A DNA stretch of 64,000 bases from Schistocerca nitens. Taxonomy: Eukaryota; Arthropoda; Insecta; Orthoptera; Acrididae. Below are positions 63,951-64,000 of the stretch, piece after piece. A program made the position numbers and the translations under genes. How positions within the stretch are numbered: position 1 is the stretch's first letter; every line of letters begins with the position of its first letter. Under the pieces are notes generated by a model. It did no database searches and had not been told where the DNA came from. It was given only the letters and a program-made list of their open reading frames with translations. The stretch lies in NCBI RefSeq assembly GCF_023898315.1, contig NC_064621.1, positions 534,461,383-534,525,382 of the forward strand, in the 5' to 3' direction.

Positions 63951-64000
63951 GGGAAGTGGAGTGGAATGGAGTGGAGTGGAGTGGAGTGGAGTGGAGGGGA
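63951..64000. repeat. (GGAGT)n simple repeat at window edge
   Basis: GTGGA/GGAGT pentamers with one variant unit; cut by the end of the window. Confidence 0.92.

Overview
This is a repeat-rich eukaryotic window, most likely from a large insect genome and probably an orthopteran of the grasshopper/locust type. That placement is inferred from the mix of tRNA-headed SINEs, RTE and Jockey/CR1-like LINEs, Penelope-like elements (PLEs) and Tc1/mariner relatives, and from my memory of similar orthopteran repeats. There are no operons, bacterial genes or CRISPR arrays. Almost every long reading frame belongs to a mobile element, and most are broken.

One host gene is visible, on the minus strand. A 164-bp exon (50992-51155) encodes an ankyrin repeat, and a short last exon (25973-26022) encodes a C-terminus ending in the PDZ-type motif ETVV. 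The two exons join in phase across Ser (..AAYLE-S-QEHFQL..) and match the end of type IV diacylglycerol kinases (DGK zeta/iota; fly rdgA). The intron between them is about 25 kb and is packed with mobile elements. The TE-poor, AT-rich tract 21.2-25.97 kb is probably the gene's 3' UTR and downstream flank.

Layout. 0-9 kb: decayed mariner, SINEs, a LINE split by a MITE, and a decayed RTE carrying a nested SINE. 9-17 kb: two head-to-head PLE-B copies; the plus copy is split by a nearly intact mariner-type transposon with 165-bp inverted repeats and a DD47D transposase, then by a PIF/Harbinger two-gene remnant and a 5'-inverted LINE. 17-21 kb: a LINE with an SGNH-like ORF1, interrupted by a short element carrying a TATA box and a hammerhead-like motif. 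21-26 kb: putative 3' UTR and last exon. 26-31 kb: a 5S-rRNA-like sequence and a decayed Ty3/gypsy element. 31.16-34.40 kb: a full-length RTE with target-site duplication, broken by one frameshift. 34.7-49.1 kb: a minus-strand LINE (LINE-X) split by an 11.4-kb PLE-A cluster that contains a 5.56-kb tandem duplication. 49-55 kb: a mariner pseudogene, the ankyrin exon, and an old RTE split by an LTR that itself carries a large palindromic element. 55-64 kb: an inverted duplication into which a Tc1 element inserted, which was itself hit by a LINE-X copy, followed by PLE-B and PLE-C sequence.

The most interesting signals are (1) hammerhead-ribozyme-like cores repeated in opposite orientations in the PLE-A terminal repeats and in two short TATA-bearing elements, (2) the DD47D transposase in an apparently young element, (3) the tandem duplication whose two copies share the same inactivating lesions, and (4) the phase-matched DGK exon pair flanking a TE-filled intron. 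All calls come from reading the sequence; no alignments or searches were run.
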